Source: Hysterium pulicare CBS 123377 (lineage: Eukaryota > Ascomycota > Dothideomycetes > Hysteriales > Hysteriaceae). From it: a stretch of DNA of 64,000 nt. Position 1 is the first letter of the stretch; the number at the start of each line of letters is the position of its first letter. The notes below the pieces were generated by a model, which saw nothing but the letters and a program-made list of their open reading frames with translations, did no database searches and had not been told where the DNA came from. Made by a program: the position numbers and the translations under genes. The stretch spans positions 1 through 64,000 of the forward strand of contig AJFK01000515.1 in NCBI GenBank assembly GCA_000467715.1, given 5' to 3'. Positions 23,543 through 34,203 of the stretch are shown piece after piece.

Positions 23543-25225
23543 AGTTGTTTGGCGATACTGGCTTGGACTTGAAAGAGCGGAGTGGGAGCGGCCGAAGATG
23601 ATTACGAAGTTTTGGAGGCTTTTTTTGACATAACATACCCCCTATTTCCTATATTTTCCTATAATTTCGAATTTTTGCCATATTCTCATTTCATCCTATC
23701 TACTCTATTTACTCACATGTCGTTATCTAGCTCGATTCAAATACCTTCAGAAAAATGGGAAGCTACGCTGAATCATTCCCCAATCCTCTATGATTCACTA
23801 AATCTTTCTTCCAACGAAAAGCTAACTAGCCTGCGAGCCGCCAACGAGCAATAAAGATACGATATTCTTAGAACGCCTTACACTTCCTTGGTATACTCCA
23901 CTTTGCCGTCCATGATGTGGAGGAAGATGAAAAAAAGCAAAGGAAGTTACTCCAGAGAAAATGGGTCCAAAGAACGGAGCATGATCGACATTTACATGCA
24001 AAATTCAGACACGCTGTGCAACATCAGAACGAAACATCCTTCGGGATGCGAGGCGAGATGAGTCCAAAGCGAAATCCAGGGAACCAACCGCTATACTTGC
24101 CCCACCATTCTGGTCCCGAGTGTGGGGTCTAGTCGAGGGAAACACCCGGCCTCGGTCCTGTAGCTGGACCCGAATCTAGCCGTCTTTTCTTGCTTTGATG
24201 TACTCGATGGTCTTGAGGATATGCTAGAGGTATGCTTCCAAGCCCTTGATGGAATTGTTGGAGTTGATTGTATTCAGGAAATGCTGACCGATGAGATGTT
24301 CGCACGGGAAACAGATGCCTAAGGTGCTAGTGATGCGGTGTTCCCATGCGATCTCTTCTTCATTGAGATATCTAATTAGGCAGTGCCAAGTTGACATGTA
24401 TCGTTGCCAAGCTATTATGCGGTCGTCAAAAACATCGCTTTAACATCATCTTCTGTATAACACTCTCGTTAGCCTGTTGACAAAATAATCTGGGAGTATT
24501 TTGTTCGTGGCTCTCGTTGGTCGAATTGGAGAAAATCAAGCTGGACAAAACCTCGATACAACGACACGGAATGCCCGGAACTGAGAGCAGAAGGCGTGAT
24601 GAAGGCCTATGCATAAGACCAAGTATCACGATTGATGGTGATGATCATCGCTATGAGAAGGATCAGTTGAGAGCCGAATTTTCACCGGTTTTGCTCGGCA
24701 GAAGGCAAAGACGTTTGGGAAAACAATGAGGGACTGGATAACTTTGACTTGGTGGAATAGCTGTAACCCCTTGGATCTCCGTGGGACAAATCGAATGTCG
24801 ATTGTAGTCGAACGCGTACTGCATTCAAGCTCTGGGAAAGGGCTTGAAGTCCACTCACCACCACGGGAGATATCAATGTCCTTCCTTCATGGCCGGCCCA
24901 AGCTTGTACCAAGTCCGGAGGCCCATCTAGGCTCCCAAGGGAAAGTCTACAGAGACTTGGCGAATTTCTTGAAGATTGCCAAACGATTCCTTCCATGTTC
25001 ACGGAATAGTCGGGAGTTGAGCTTCGTGACTTCGCATTATGGACTCAGCGCCTTCCACGTGGGAACGTATTATTCTGCCTCACAGACATTCGTGTTTTCG
25101 TGAAGGGTGCCGCCTCCAACCGTCGACAAAACATTCGCTCCAAAGTACTCTCCGACATTGACTTTTTCTATTAAACTATCCACAACTGCCATTCGTTACT
25201 GGCTAAGTGCCCGAATTGCTTCGAA
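23543..25225. other. Long intergenic stretch
   Basis: About 1.7 kb between the HeLo gene and the F-box-like gene. It contains one possible decayed coding fragment on the minus strand (listed separately) and otherwise only short frames with no resemblance. Confidence 0.45.
24176..24439 (-). pseudogene. Possible decayed coding fragment
   Basis: On the minus strand an open stretch reads like genuine protein (IIAWQRYMSTWHCLIRYLNE, EEEIAWEHRITSTLGICFPC, FLNTINSNNSIKGLEAYL). After a TAG at 24226-24224 it continues as HILKTIEYIKARKDG. It has no in-frame ATG. Amino-acid composition is protein-like, with aromatic and charged alternation, but I do not recognise the family. It may be the remains of a gene or chance. 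Confidence 0.25.
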
Positions 25226-26683
25226 ATGCTTACCCCATCTCACGGAAAGCGGAAGGCCAGCACCGCTCCAGAAACTCCGAATCCACCTGCTCCTCAACGC
25301 CAGAGAAGCACGGGACCCGATCCATTACAGCACAGTATCCAGGAGTCATCGGAATCTTCTATTCCTCTTCCAGACGAACTAATTATATGGATTCTCGACT
25401 TTGTGAAGTCTATTTGCACCAAAAACGACAAGGAACAATGCCACTTCATTCCAACATGCATTAGCCTTGCCAAGTCAAGTCGTCAGTTCTATCGAGTGAC
25501 TATGGAATACATGTATCAGCAACTTGATACGTCGCTTGAAACCAATGGCATCCTTCCCCTCCGCAATATTATCAGAAGACCACATCTCGGCGCCTCCGTA
25601 AAAGAAGTTTCCTGGAACTACGACGAGGCGAGAGAGCAAAGCATCAGCACCGACACTGGCACAGGGTTTGCTAACCAAATTTCTGATCGGAGGCCTAATC
25701 CAGACGAATGCAGTAGAATGCAATTACAGTTAGGCCAATTCGATGTCCCTTTCCGATCAGCATTGGCTGAGGGATTCAAAGAGGGCAGATCATCTTCTCT
25801 CTTAGCACTGACTTTGCTACATACACCTAACATTCAGATACTCTCGGTCTTCGATGCAGCCTACGAATCAATGCTTCACTCGCCACTCTGGCTTCGAACT
25901 CTAGCGCAGGTCAACTCGGAGCAGCATTTTAAGTTTCTTAGCCACCTCACCATCAAAATTGGATTCGTAGGAGCACATTGGATACCGAAGCTCATGGCAC
26001 TCCCCTTGTTGCAAACGCTTGAGGTATCAGAGTTATGGGCAATACGGAAGCAGCAGAATTGGGATTGCCCTCCTCGCACCTCTGCTGTCGAGAAACTGTG
26101 CATTTATGACTGCGTTATCGACACGGAAGTCATAGCACAGTTCATATCATCATGTCGTTCACTACGCATTCTGTTGGTTGAATACGGAAGCGGATCATGC
26201 ATGTGGTGGCCGCAGATGCAATTGAATTATAAAGATATAGGAGAGGCCTTGACGGGGCACAAGCAAAGTCTAGAGTCACTCACGCTTAAGTACTATTCTG
26301 GTACGGATGAGGAAATGAGGCTTTCACCGGGCTACATTGGCTCCTTTCGGTGTTTCGACAAACTCTCCTTTCTCGACATACCTTTCAAGGCATTTGTGGG
26401 CAGCTCGTCGGGTGGAGAGGTGCTCGTCTCTCAATCACTGCCCGATTGCCTGAAGTCATTCAACCTATTCGTCGACGCGGACGATATCAGAGAATGTACC
26501 ATCAGTTTGGATGACCTAGCCAGACGCGTTCGAATTCAGTTTCAATCTCTCAGACGTGTCACCTTGTCCTTTGACAGCGACTTTGTCTACTTTCGTTCTC
26601 GACCGATTGATCGATTCAAACACCTTTTTTGTGAAGGGGGCGTAAATTTTAAGGTCACTCCTTATGCCGAAGTCGAAGAGTAG
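25226..26683 (+). CDS. F-box-like/leucine-rich domain protein
   Basis: Single exon, 485 aa, ATG at 25226. A basic Ser/Pro-rich start is followed by an F-box-like segment at about 48-90 (IPLPDELIIWILDFVKSI ... SLAKSSRQFYRVTMEYMY). F-box proteins recruit substrates to SCF ubiquitin ligases through Skp1. The remainder has irregular Leu-rich repeats (PNIQILSVFD, LLQTLEVSEL, RSLRILLVEYG, QSLESLTLKYY, DKLSFLDIPF). A block WDCPPRTSAVEKLCIYDCVI followed by ISSCRSLR closely matches a block in the gene at 40.0-41.5 kb, so the two are paralogs of one fungal family. Target unknown. Confidence 0.8.
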   Translation: MLTPSHGKRKASTAPETPNPPAPQRQRSTGPDPLQHSIQESSESSIPLPDELIIWILDFVKSICTKNDKEQCHFIPTCISLAKSSRQFYRVTMEYMYQQLDTSLETNGILPLRNIIRRPHLGASVKEVSWNYDEAREQSISTDTGTGFANQISDRRPNPDECSRMQLQLGQFDVPFRSALAEGFKEGRSSSLLALTLLHTPNIQILSVFDAAYESMLHSPLWLRTLAQVNSEQHFKFLSHLTIKIGFVGAHWIPKLMALPLLQTLEVSELWAIRKQQNWDCPPRTSAVEKLCIYDCVIDTEVIAQFISSCRSLRILLVEYGSGSCMWWPQMQLNYKDIGEALTGHKQSLESLTLKYYSGTDEEMRLSPGYIGSFRCFDKLSFLDIPFKAFVGSSSGGEVLVSQSLPDCLKSFNLFVDADDIRECTISLDDLARRVRIQFQSLRRVTLSFDSDFVYFRSRPIDRFKHLFCEGGVNFKVTPYAEVEE

Positions 26684-27523
26684 AGTATCCGGAAGATCAT
26701 ATCCCAACCGTTGAGGATAGTGGGTGTCGGCTGCTGGGTTGTACCAACGAGAACATCAATATTCTAGTAGATATTGGTAGTCATCGAAACCGACATCATT
26801 GTTATACAAAAAGTTGGTTGTTGGTTCATTGACATTCAAATGATATCGCGTTGCATTCATGTTGCGCTTTGACTACCTCATTACCCTTAGAACTGACCCT
26901 ATAGGAAATCCAACGTCACCGCTTCGTGAAGAAGAATTCGGTAAACTCAACCACGCGTCAGTGGTGAATATGTTTAAAGCTCTCGTTCATGGTTTTGATT
27001 TCATTGTATGATGTAACGGTGTTTCTTTGATTTCTCGTTCGGATGGTTGTCATACTTCCAAACTTTCACGCCCCACACCTCTCTCACAATAATTTCTAGT
27101 GTACATGGTGCTAAAGAATCTCATATCTGCAGACCCATCGCCCAAATCGACGAATTTAAACACTTTTCTTCGGGGAACGACAACACCAACCCCCTAATGA
27201 GCCTTCGGCCGAGGCAGCTAATGTTGGGTTTTCTCATCGGTAACGTCCTGGAAAAATATCAATGAAAAGAGGGAAAGCATGGGCCAGGAATAATAATTGA
27301 CGAGACATGATTGTACGAATTCTCATAGATATGTTTGTTGACATGGATGTGATAAGGAATCTTGGTAGGTAGTTAGTGTTTCTAGTGATGAATTGATGAC
27401 GAAAATAAGCATACATGGAAAGATTTGTTTCTTTTTGTATTTTAGGAACTCAAGAATATACTTCTTTTGTTCTACTGGCACTCAGTTTAATGCAGCCACA
27501 TGGGTAGCCAGATCTCTTGTGAG
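26684..27523. other. Intergenic region, no gene seen
   Basis: About 840 bp of convergent 3' flanks between two F-box-like genes. No supported gene. Confidence 0.5.
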
Positions 27524-28555
27524 CTAACTCTCAACCCAATCCTCCGGCTTCCCAACTCCCAACCGTCTCCTCTTTCTCATCTCCAACGTCTCCGCCTTCC
27601 ACTTAATAAAATACGGCAACCGCTTCTCGCGGCTCATATTTCCAAACGAACCATTAAACGTCAGCGCCGCCAACAAATCCCCGAGCTCAAACTCTTCTAC
27701 GATGTCTCCATTAGCCCTTACCACGATGCGTCCAATCCGCTCGTATAGAATTGCACCGTGGCTTGAAACGTAATAACTCATACCCAGCAGGTATTTGATC
27801 TTGTGCGCGATGTACTCAGCCAACCACTCCGGTCTGATAAGCTTTTCATTCATGTCGAGTTCCCCGACGGCAGCAATGTAGCGATCTCTCCTAGAAGCAT
27901 ACCATTGTGCCCTGAAGCCTGCATCATCAGGCGGTATCAGCTCCTCATCCTCCGGCATAAGAAAATCCAGCTCCAAAGTCTTGACAGAGATAACCCTCTT
28001 CGCCAACTTCGTGGTCCCTTTCCCCGTGGGCCCGAATTTTAAGAACTGTTCTAGAAGGGAGTAGAATAGCCAGACGATCGATGGCGGTGATCCATCTCCA
28101 TCCTGCCAGATGTTTCTTCTACTCGACGAGTCTCCAACACCGCAGATCCGAAACTCGGCGCGCACGCGATTGACGCGATATGCCATCTTGGGCACTGACA
28201 ACCATATTGGCCAGAGATTGAGCTCGTTGACAAACATCACATCGAGCAAGTAATCCGCTCCTCGCCCCGGAAGCCGTTTCAGTGACTCTTTCGTCTCGTC
28301 ATGGAGTTGGTGGTTCGTGAGGAGGAGACTTAAGGAAGCTGGAGTGGAGTAGGTGGGTTGCTCGGTGTATAGAACGCCTTTGTTGCCTTGCCAGGATGGG
28401 TAGTAAAGGTCGTCCACGTGCGATAGGATGTCGTGGTCCGCTTTTTCTTGGGCTTCAGAGGGTGTTGGGGCTTGAGGTCGGGAATACGGCGTAGCAAGGA
28501 CGAGAGTAAGGATTTCGTCGCGGAGTTCGCGGGGAATGGTGAGGAGGGTTGGCAT
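27524..28555 (-). CDS. F-box-like domain protein, fungal hypothetical
   Basis: Single exon, 343 aa, ATG at 28555. The start LLTIPRELRDEILTLVLATP followed, about 70 residues on, by LSLLLTNHQLHDETKESLKR is the usual layout of the large fungal F-box-like family: an LP.ELR.EI motif, then a 'lltn.ql..E' motif. The middle is Trp/Tyr-rich (LNLWPIWLSVPKM, IVWLFYSLLEQFL). The C-terminus is basic (WKAETLEMRKRRRLGVGK). No catalytic motif is seen. It could recruit substrates to SCF ligases, but for this subfamily that is inference only. Confidence 0.75.
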   Translation of the reverse strand: MPTLLTIPRELRDEILTLVLATPYSRPQAPTPSEAQEKADHDILSHVDDLYYPSWQGNKGVLYTEQPTYSTPASLSLLLTNHQLHDETKESLKRLPGRGADYLLDVMFVNELNLWPIWLSVPKMAYRVNRVRAEFRICGVGDSSSRRNIWQDGDGSPPSIVWLFYSLLEQFLKFGPTGKGTTKLAKRVISVKTLELDFLMPEDEELIPPDDAGFRAQWYASRRDRYIAAVGELDMNEKLIRPEWLAEYIAHKIKYLLGMSYYVSSHGAILYERIGRIVVRANGDIVEEFELGDLLAALTFNGSFGNMSREKRLPYFIKWKAETLEMRKRRRLGVGKPEDWVES

Positions 28556-31019
28556 TATTGATTTGGACTTATGAACTTACGATTCGAAAAAAAGTTAAGT
28601 GGTATAGTTGTGATTTTGTGTTTTCTGACTATGATATTGGTGCGGTAGAGTGTGAATAAGCTGGAGTGGCTGAGGTTGGGTTTTGGAGGAATCAATGCTG
28701 CTGCCTAATTGGCTCAGTACCACCACCTGTTTCTCCTATCAAGACACGATAATTAAGACTTCTAGAGATATGCGGCAGAAGGATGTCCCATCGTACGAGT
28801 ATTACAGTACCTAGATGTGGAACAGCCTATCCTCGTTGGAGAGACACCTAATCCAGGAAGCCTTTCAATAGTGCACGCGGCCAGAGATTACTAGTTCTAC
28901 GAAAACCGAGTCACTTCTTAGCAACATGAAGAGTAAGAGAGATTCAGCCTCATTGGGAGAATTCCTGCGAAGCCACGTCGAGATGAAGCAGGAGAGAACA
29001 TGCTTGCGGAGGTCCGCACATGATGGTGAATTGGCTTCAGCTCGAGGCACGCAGATGGATCGTGGTTTGCGGGCGGCCGGAAAGGGGGTTGGGGTTACAG
29101 TGCATTGTCATATATGGTACAAAGGGTCGACTTGCTAGTTGCTTCGTTTCGTTCTGTTGGAGTTTTTGACTGGAAAATCCCTAGCCCCGAACCAGACTAG
29201 GGCTCGTCGCCTGCTTATTCACCACCTTTCCATCTTTCGCTCTCCCCATTCTCACGCTTCTTCAACATTTCTAACCGCCTTGCCTGCCGTGTGTATGACG
29301 GCTTATTTCACTTCCCGCATATCCACCCTCCGGCTTACAAGCCACGAGTAGACTATCCCTTCGGCCGCCAACTGACGCTTATACCGCGGTGATACCGCGA
29401 CAATTTTTCGAAGGATTTTGAGGCCCAAATTCAAGCATGTTGTACTACTGCACTGAGATGCAATAGATCCAAAGCTTCTCTCCGCATTGCAGAAATTAAT
29501 TCATGGTTGCCTTCCATGTCCCGCCGCACAATGCAGGTGGATTATATTTGTTCAACCGTTCCAAAGATAAGCACTATTCTGGTATCCCGCTTTCCCCGCC
29601 ACCAACCATAGGACAGAGGGATTGGGAACCTGCATATCGACATGTTCTCGAAGCTTTCTTGGAGTGCTCTTGATTGGTGTCGTTCATCCTGACATCTCTC
29701 ACTCGCCTCCAAGACGCTTGCTTGTCAAATTTTAACCTTAGTCTGCGGCTGCTAGCCGTCCCGCGCCGGCCTCCACTGGATCATCGTTACTGCACGTCGC
29801 TGCATATCACCTGCAAGATGGAACCTCTCAGGATCTGACGGAGCCACGTGGAAATTCTATGGAAAGGGCGGTTGTTGGCGGTCTCGACTTCTCCTGAAAC
29901 ATACGGATGAGCAAGTACTTCGATGTCTTTGATTTCAGACTACGCTATAGAATGGTGAATGCAAAAATACCCCAGCTAAGCTAAAGCTTCAAATTTGCGG
30001 TGGATCTGATTGTCTTAGCTTCTCCATATACCCGGTAAGCTTTCTATCGATCAGAAGGGTAACGAGATATGATTTATAATCTTTTCTTTCCATGGTTCAA
30101 TATGCACCCCAATCTTCGGATTATGAGCATTTGCACGGAACGTGCATGCTGCAGCGTGTGCGGCCAGCCACGTTTTAAAGGTGATTATCTTCCCGTCATT
30201 TCAGAGGTTTTAAGCTTAGTTCAGGAACTAATGTCTTATCTTTTGAGACTCCAAATCCCAAACCAGCAAATCGCAGCCCTTATTTCTAGGCGAGACTCTC
30301 TTAGAGGCTTGATTTACCCTTGCTCAGCTTACGAACTTGTGATCAGAGCTGTCAACCACACCGCCCATCACATCGACGTCTCTTAACGGAATGGTAATAT
30401 AGATCCTTTAGCCTTCAACCTTCATGCGAAGTTATCCAATGAACTTCACAAATTTACACACCTGCCGTCTCACTGAATGCAACGTCTTATTTCTTCTCTT
30501 GGGCCACCTCTCTCTGCCAGAGCACCACCAACGCCCTCCTCGAAAATAGCGTGGCCACCGCGAACAACGGGCCGTGTATCCTTAGTTCAAGCCTTAAGTG
30601 ATCCTATCCTGAATGCCGTTTCTTGAACGAAGGCGTATCTGTAGGAACTGCATTTTGACATAATGCTGCTTCAACTATGCAGTTTCGCAACTTCAAAGAT
30701 CTCTCCAAATTATCGGAGTGAATACTTCAATATATGTTGACTCCTTGCTCTCAAGAAGACTACTAAATACGGCAATGACTTTCCATGACTAACGGACAAT
30801 AAATTCGGGTTCAAGTCATCATTCTTACCATGATCGCACCTCTGGAATACGACCTCACGACCTCTTACATCTCGTGTATGCGCCTTCAACCCCGTGCGTC
30901 AAGCCTAACTAAACCCCAAGTCTACCATGAAGCCATCCATTCATCTGGGAAACGGTCTCAGTCTACAAGCCCCCTCAAGCTTTACGAAGAACGGCCTGGG
31001 CAAGAATTTCCTGAGCGGA
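28556..31019. other. Long intergenic stretch, no gene seen
   Basis: About 2.5 kb with small frames only. A 105-codon frame at 30069-30386 has an ATG and a CSVCGQP pair, but no family resemblance or supporting context, so it is not called. Confidence 0.45.
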
Positions 31020-31027
31020 TATAAAAG
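31020..31027 (+). promoter_or_regulatory. TATA box of small secreted protein gene
   Basis: TATAAAAG lies 122 bp upstream of the ATG at 31149, with a CT-rich and then A/C-rich leader in between. The position is typical for a highly expressed, regulated fungal secreted-protein gene. Confidence 0.55.
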
Positions 31028-31148
31028 ACACCCTCTAGTCCCCTTCAATAGCTCCTCGTCCAGCAGCAACTCCACCTTCACTTCCTAACCAAAGCAAAGA
31101 GCATCTTCCAGCCTTCGTTTCAAATCCAATACACCAACATCAATCAAC

Positions 31149-31590
31149 ATGTTCTCCAAGTCTCTCCTCCTTCCTTTATTCTCCGCCATGACAATGATGG
31201 GCACCAACGCCCTCGTCGCCCATCAAGGCTCCTTTGTCGCAGTCGGCAACCTCTACGGCTCCGGCGGGGGCACAAACCTCATCTTCGCCGATCCCATCTT
31301 CGGCAATGGAAACACCTGTCAGCCACTCGATCGCAATAACAACGTCCCCGATATCTTGAGCTATGAGACGCTTAGTACTTCTCCTGGATGCACTGGTGAG
31401 AAAATCCGTCTCTCCCTCCGTCGCTTCCTCTCTTTTTAGCACCGTGGAAATGTGGAATGCAAGCTGATATTCTGAACCAGTCTTTCTTTATACCGATGCT
31501 ACGTGCACTGCTGGCAAGACTTTGGCTCCAGTTGGTGGATGTGTTCAGGCTTCTGCTCCTTTCGTCAGCGCAAACGTCACTTGTGTTTAG
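31149..31590 (+). CDS. Small secreted Cys-containing protein
   Basis: Two exons, 31149-31395 and 31481-31590 (GTGAGA donor, CCAG acceptor), 118 aa. The signal peptide (MFSKSLLLPLFSAMTMMGTN, cleavage near ALVA) is followed by a mature chain of about 95 residues. That chain is Gly/Asn-rich with five cysteines (GNTCQPL, SPGC, DATCTAG, GGCVQ, VTCV). The frame closes correctly across the intron as GCTVFLYTDATCTAGKTL. I do not recognise a family. Size, secretion and cysteines fit an effector or surface protein candidate, which is inference. A TATA box lies upstream. Confidence 0.75.
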
Positions 31591-32495
31591 AAGCTCGAAG
31601 AGTGAGCCCGAAAGCCGATGATATATGACGGGGTGGGGGGTTGAGCGGGGGTGTGACTAGATATTACTGCAGATCCAGGTGATGAGTAGCTAGACTAGAT
31701 ACTTGTGACCAGAATTGAAGGGGGAAATCGCTTATTCTGCCTTGTGTGATGTATATTTCGTGGAATCGGTGACTGATTCACGACTACTTCCATGCCCACG
31801 AAATGCTCTTAGTACCTTTGCATCGACAGATCCCTGGGTTGAAACTCACAGCGGGTGTCGTAATTCGTTGAGAATCTCCGCTGCGCATCAACCTCGCAAC
31901 GACTCTTCTTACCGTCCGCATATATCGTTTGACCTTTGGATTGCGGTCCTAAAGGCGTATCTAGCCCTCAGCAGACATTAAAGCTGCCATACACACAACC
32001 TTTCTACTATTAGGTACATAGGAAAATGCAACCTGAAATTTGATGAATTATCACATCCTTTCTAGATGTTCGAAGACGAGCTTCATCACGTGATTTTCTG
32101 CATTCTCCGAGTTCTGGGGGGCAGTTTGTATGTGTAACTATGTGACGACACCCGGTTCGGAGCTGCTACTTTGCGTGAGGTTGATGATGTTACTCAATCA
32201 AAACTCACACTGCGAAAGGGCTCAATCGCATAAGCGGACTCGAGATTAGAGGATGAAGAAGCTCGTAAGAGTGCGTGCGGTATGTATAAATCGCACATAA
32301 TTATGTACTCGTTAAATTATTTCCTTATATATGTGTTATATGTTTCATGTGAATGCTTTATACATGTATTACCTCCATTCCATGCACCCCAAGCCGCCCT
32401 GATGTCAATAATGTGCTCATAAATCGAATTTTCATAACGCAGCCCCCGTTCCCTCCTTCCCAGAACCCTCATCCACAATCCACTTACTCCCGCCT
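31591..32495. other. Intergenic region, no gene seen
   Basis: About 900 bp of 3' flanks between two convergent small secreted protein genes. A short frame at 31715-31981 is unsupported. Confidence 0.5.
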
Positions 32496-33122
32496 TCAAG
32501 ACAGCTTCTCAATAGTAGGAGGATCAAGAGTCAACTTGGCTGGCTTGCAGTTCACGTACGTGGTGCTGTACAGCTCCCCGCTAGTCCAGTTCGGGTTCTG
32601 CCAAGTGGTGGTGTTGCATTTCAGGTTTGCGGCGCCGGTGGAGTAGCCGTAGTATTCGTGTCTATTTTGCGACGTTAGCCATCTATCCAGCCATCCATCC
32701 GATTTCGAGAAAAAAGAACCAGCTTCAACCAAATGTAGGAACTCTCCAGAAATGAAGAAAAGAAGATCAACTCACTTCCCCTTCGCAAACGTCTGATTAA
32801 CCGCAAATTCATTCCCCGGCCTCGAGTACGTGAACGTCGTGTTGTTGGGGCAGGAGTAAATGATATTCCCGTAGAAGAAATCCTGCAGTTGGTTCCCCGT
32901 CGCCGAGCAAGGCGTTACGTAATCGACGGCGCTGTTGGTGAAGTTGAACGAGATGTAGCCCTGCGCGACGGCCAAGTGGGCCGGAGTGGAGTAGATTTCT
33001 TGCGAGGAGTAGACGATGTCGGTGAGTTTGAAGGTTGGGTGGGGCTTCCGGGGTTCGATGGGGTTGGAGAGGGAGGTGGTGAGGAGGAGGGTGAGGGGGA
33101 TGAGGGTGGTGAGGGTGAACAT
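32496..33122 (-). CDS. Small secreted protein with four cysteines
   Basis: Two exons, 33122-32776 and 32661-32496 (GTGAGT donor, ATAG acceptor), 170 aa. The signal peptide is MFTLTTLIPLTLLLTTSLSN. The mature protein is rich in aromatic and Asn/Thr residues with several N-glycosylation sequons (FNFTNSA, NNTTFTY, VNQTF, CNTTTW, NPNWTS). It has four cysteines (TPCSAT, YSCPNN, LKCNT, VNCKPA), consistent with two disulphides. The join GKHEYYGYSTGAANLKC crosses the intron. This matches a widespread style of fungal small secreted proteins whose function is unknown; effector status is inference. Confidence 0.78.
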
Positions 33123-33174
33123 TTTTGTTGCTGAATTAAGCTAAAGTTAAAGCGAATGTGTAGTGTGAATTATT

Positions 33175-33182
33175 TTTTTATA
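33175..33182 (-). promoter_or_regulatory. TATA box of the 170-aa secreted protein gene
   Basis: On the minus strand TATAAAAA lies about 55 bp upstream of the ATG at 33122 within an A/T-rich run. The short distance leaves a short leader, so the assignment is tentative. Confidence 0.4.
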
Positions 33183-34203
33183 TTTTGAAGCGAGTGTAGG
33201 TGTATACTTTTGTTGTTGATGGTTTTTGGAAGTGGTGGGAAGCGAGCTGTATATTTATCCTTCAGCAGCTCGCATCTCGCTTCTACGTTAACTCGCAACA
33301 TGTGACTTCCTATGTCATTACTTTCCAAGCAGAAGACTTGGCGTCGTGTTGCCGTTGCATTGGGTGCGCGCAAAGCCATGAGGTTGGGAGGCCTGTCCGG
33401 TGGTTGGAAGGCGAAAAGAATCAAATGGCTTCGTGGATGCCGCAATACGAGGACGTCAACCAGATTGGGGGAAAGCTTCGTTGATGCGTAGGCGAACGAC
33501 TGCAGAGCTGACTGGTCGAGACTGCCACGTGATGCTCCAAAAATAGGATCCTGCATCTTTCCCGCATAACCGACACACCGCGGCCAGGCCTCTGGGGTAG
33601 GAGTGCAACAAGAGAGCGACCAAGATGCCTGCAGAAATACTTCTCGGTCAATACTTCATCGCGGTACTACTGTGATCCGGGCTTCTTTCACTGACGGGGG
33701 GGTTGCCTTGAAATGCAATCGCTTACATGGGCACTTTTTAGAGGAGGTTGTGGCGGTGAGCGTTGTGTTCCTCAGCTTAAAAGGCCCGAATCAAATCATC
33801 ACGTCTCCAACTGAGATGCCGTGGTTGCAATCCGACGCGAGGTTTCAGCTGACTACGTGCGCACTTCGTTCCTGATGATTTATCGGGGGTTCCGTGGATT
33901 GAAAAATGCGAGGGCTTTACCGTACTGAGGCTTAAAACTGTTTCTGAGACGCAGGGAAGTAAATGCACTTGCAAACACGTATTGCACGACCTCGATATTA
34001 ATACTGCGAAGCGGGATGGGCGAAGTGACAGCGAGAACTAGTTGAGCCAGGATGTGAGTGGGAGCCTTGCTTCGCCTAAGGGCATTCGCCAATATAGGAC
34101 GGGATCAGCTTGTTAGGTAGTCTTTATCGATAATCTTGGGTACGATCGGACATCTATTACAGTATTACAGTATATACAGTCTATTTTGGAAAGAGGGTGG
34201 TAT
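33183..34203. other. Intergenic region, no gene seen
   Basis: About 1 kb. A 128-codon minus-strand frame at 33170-33556 overlaps the promoter of the secreted protein gene and shows no family resemblance, so it is not called. Confidence 0.45.

Noticed and set aside
30069-30386. 105-codon plus-strand frame with an ATG
   Set aside because: No resemblance, no codon or context support, and it lies in a 2.5-kb gene-free stretch.
33170-33556. 128-codon minus-strand frame
   Set aside because: Overlaps the promoter and TATA box of the secreted protein gene; low-complexity, no family.
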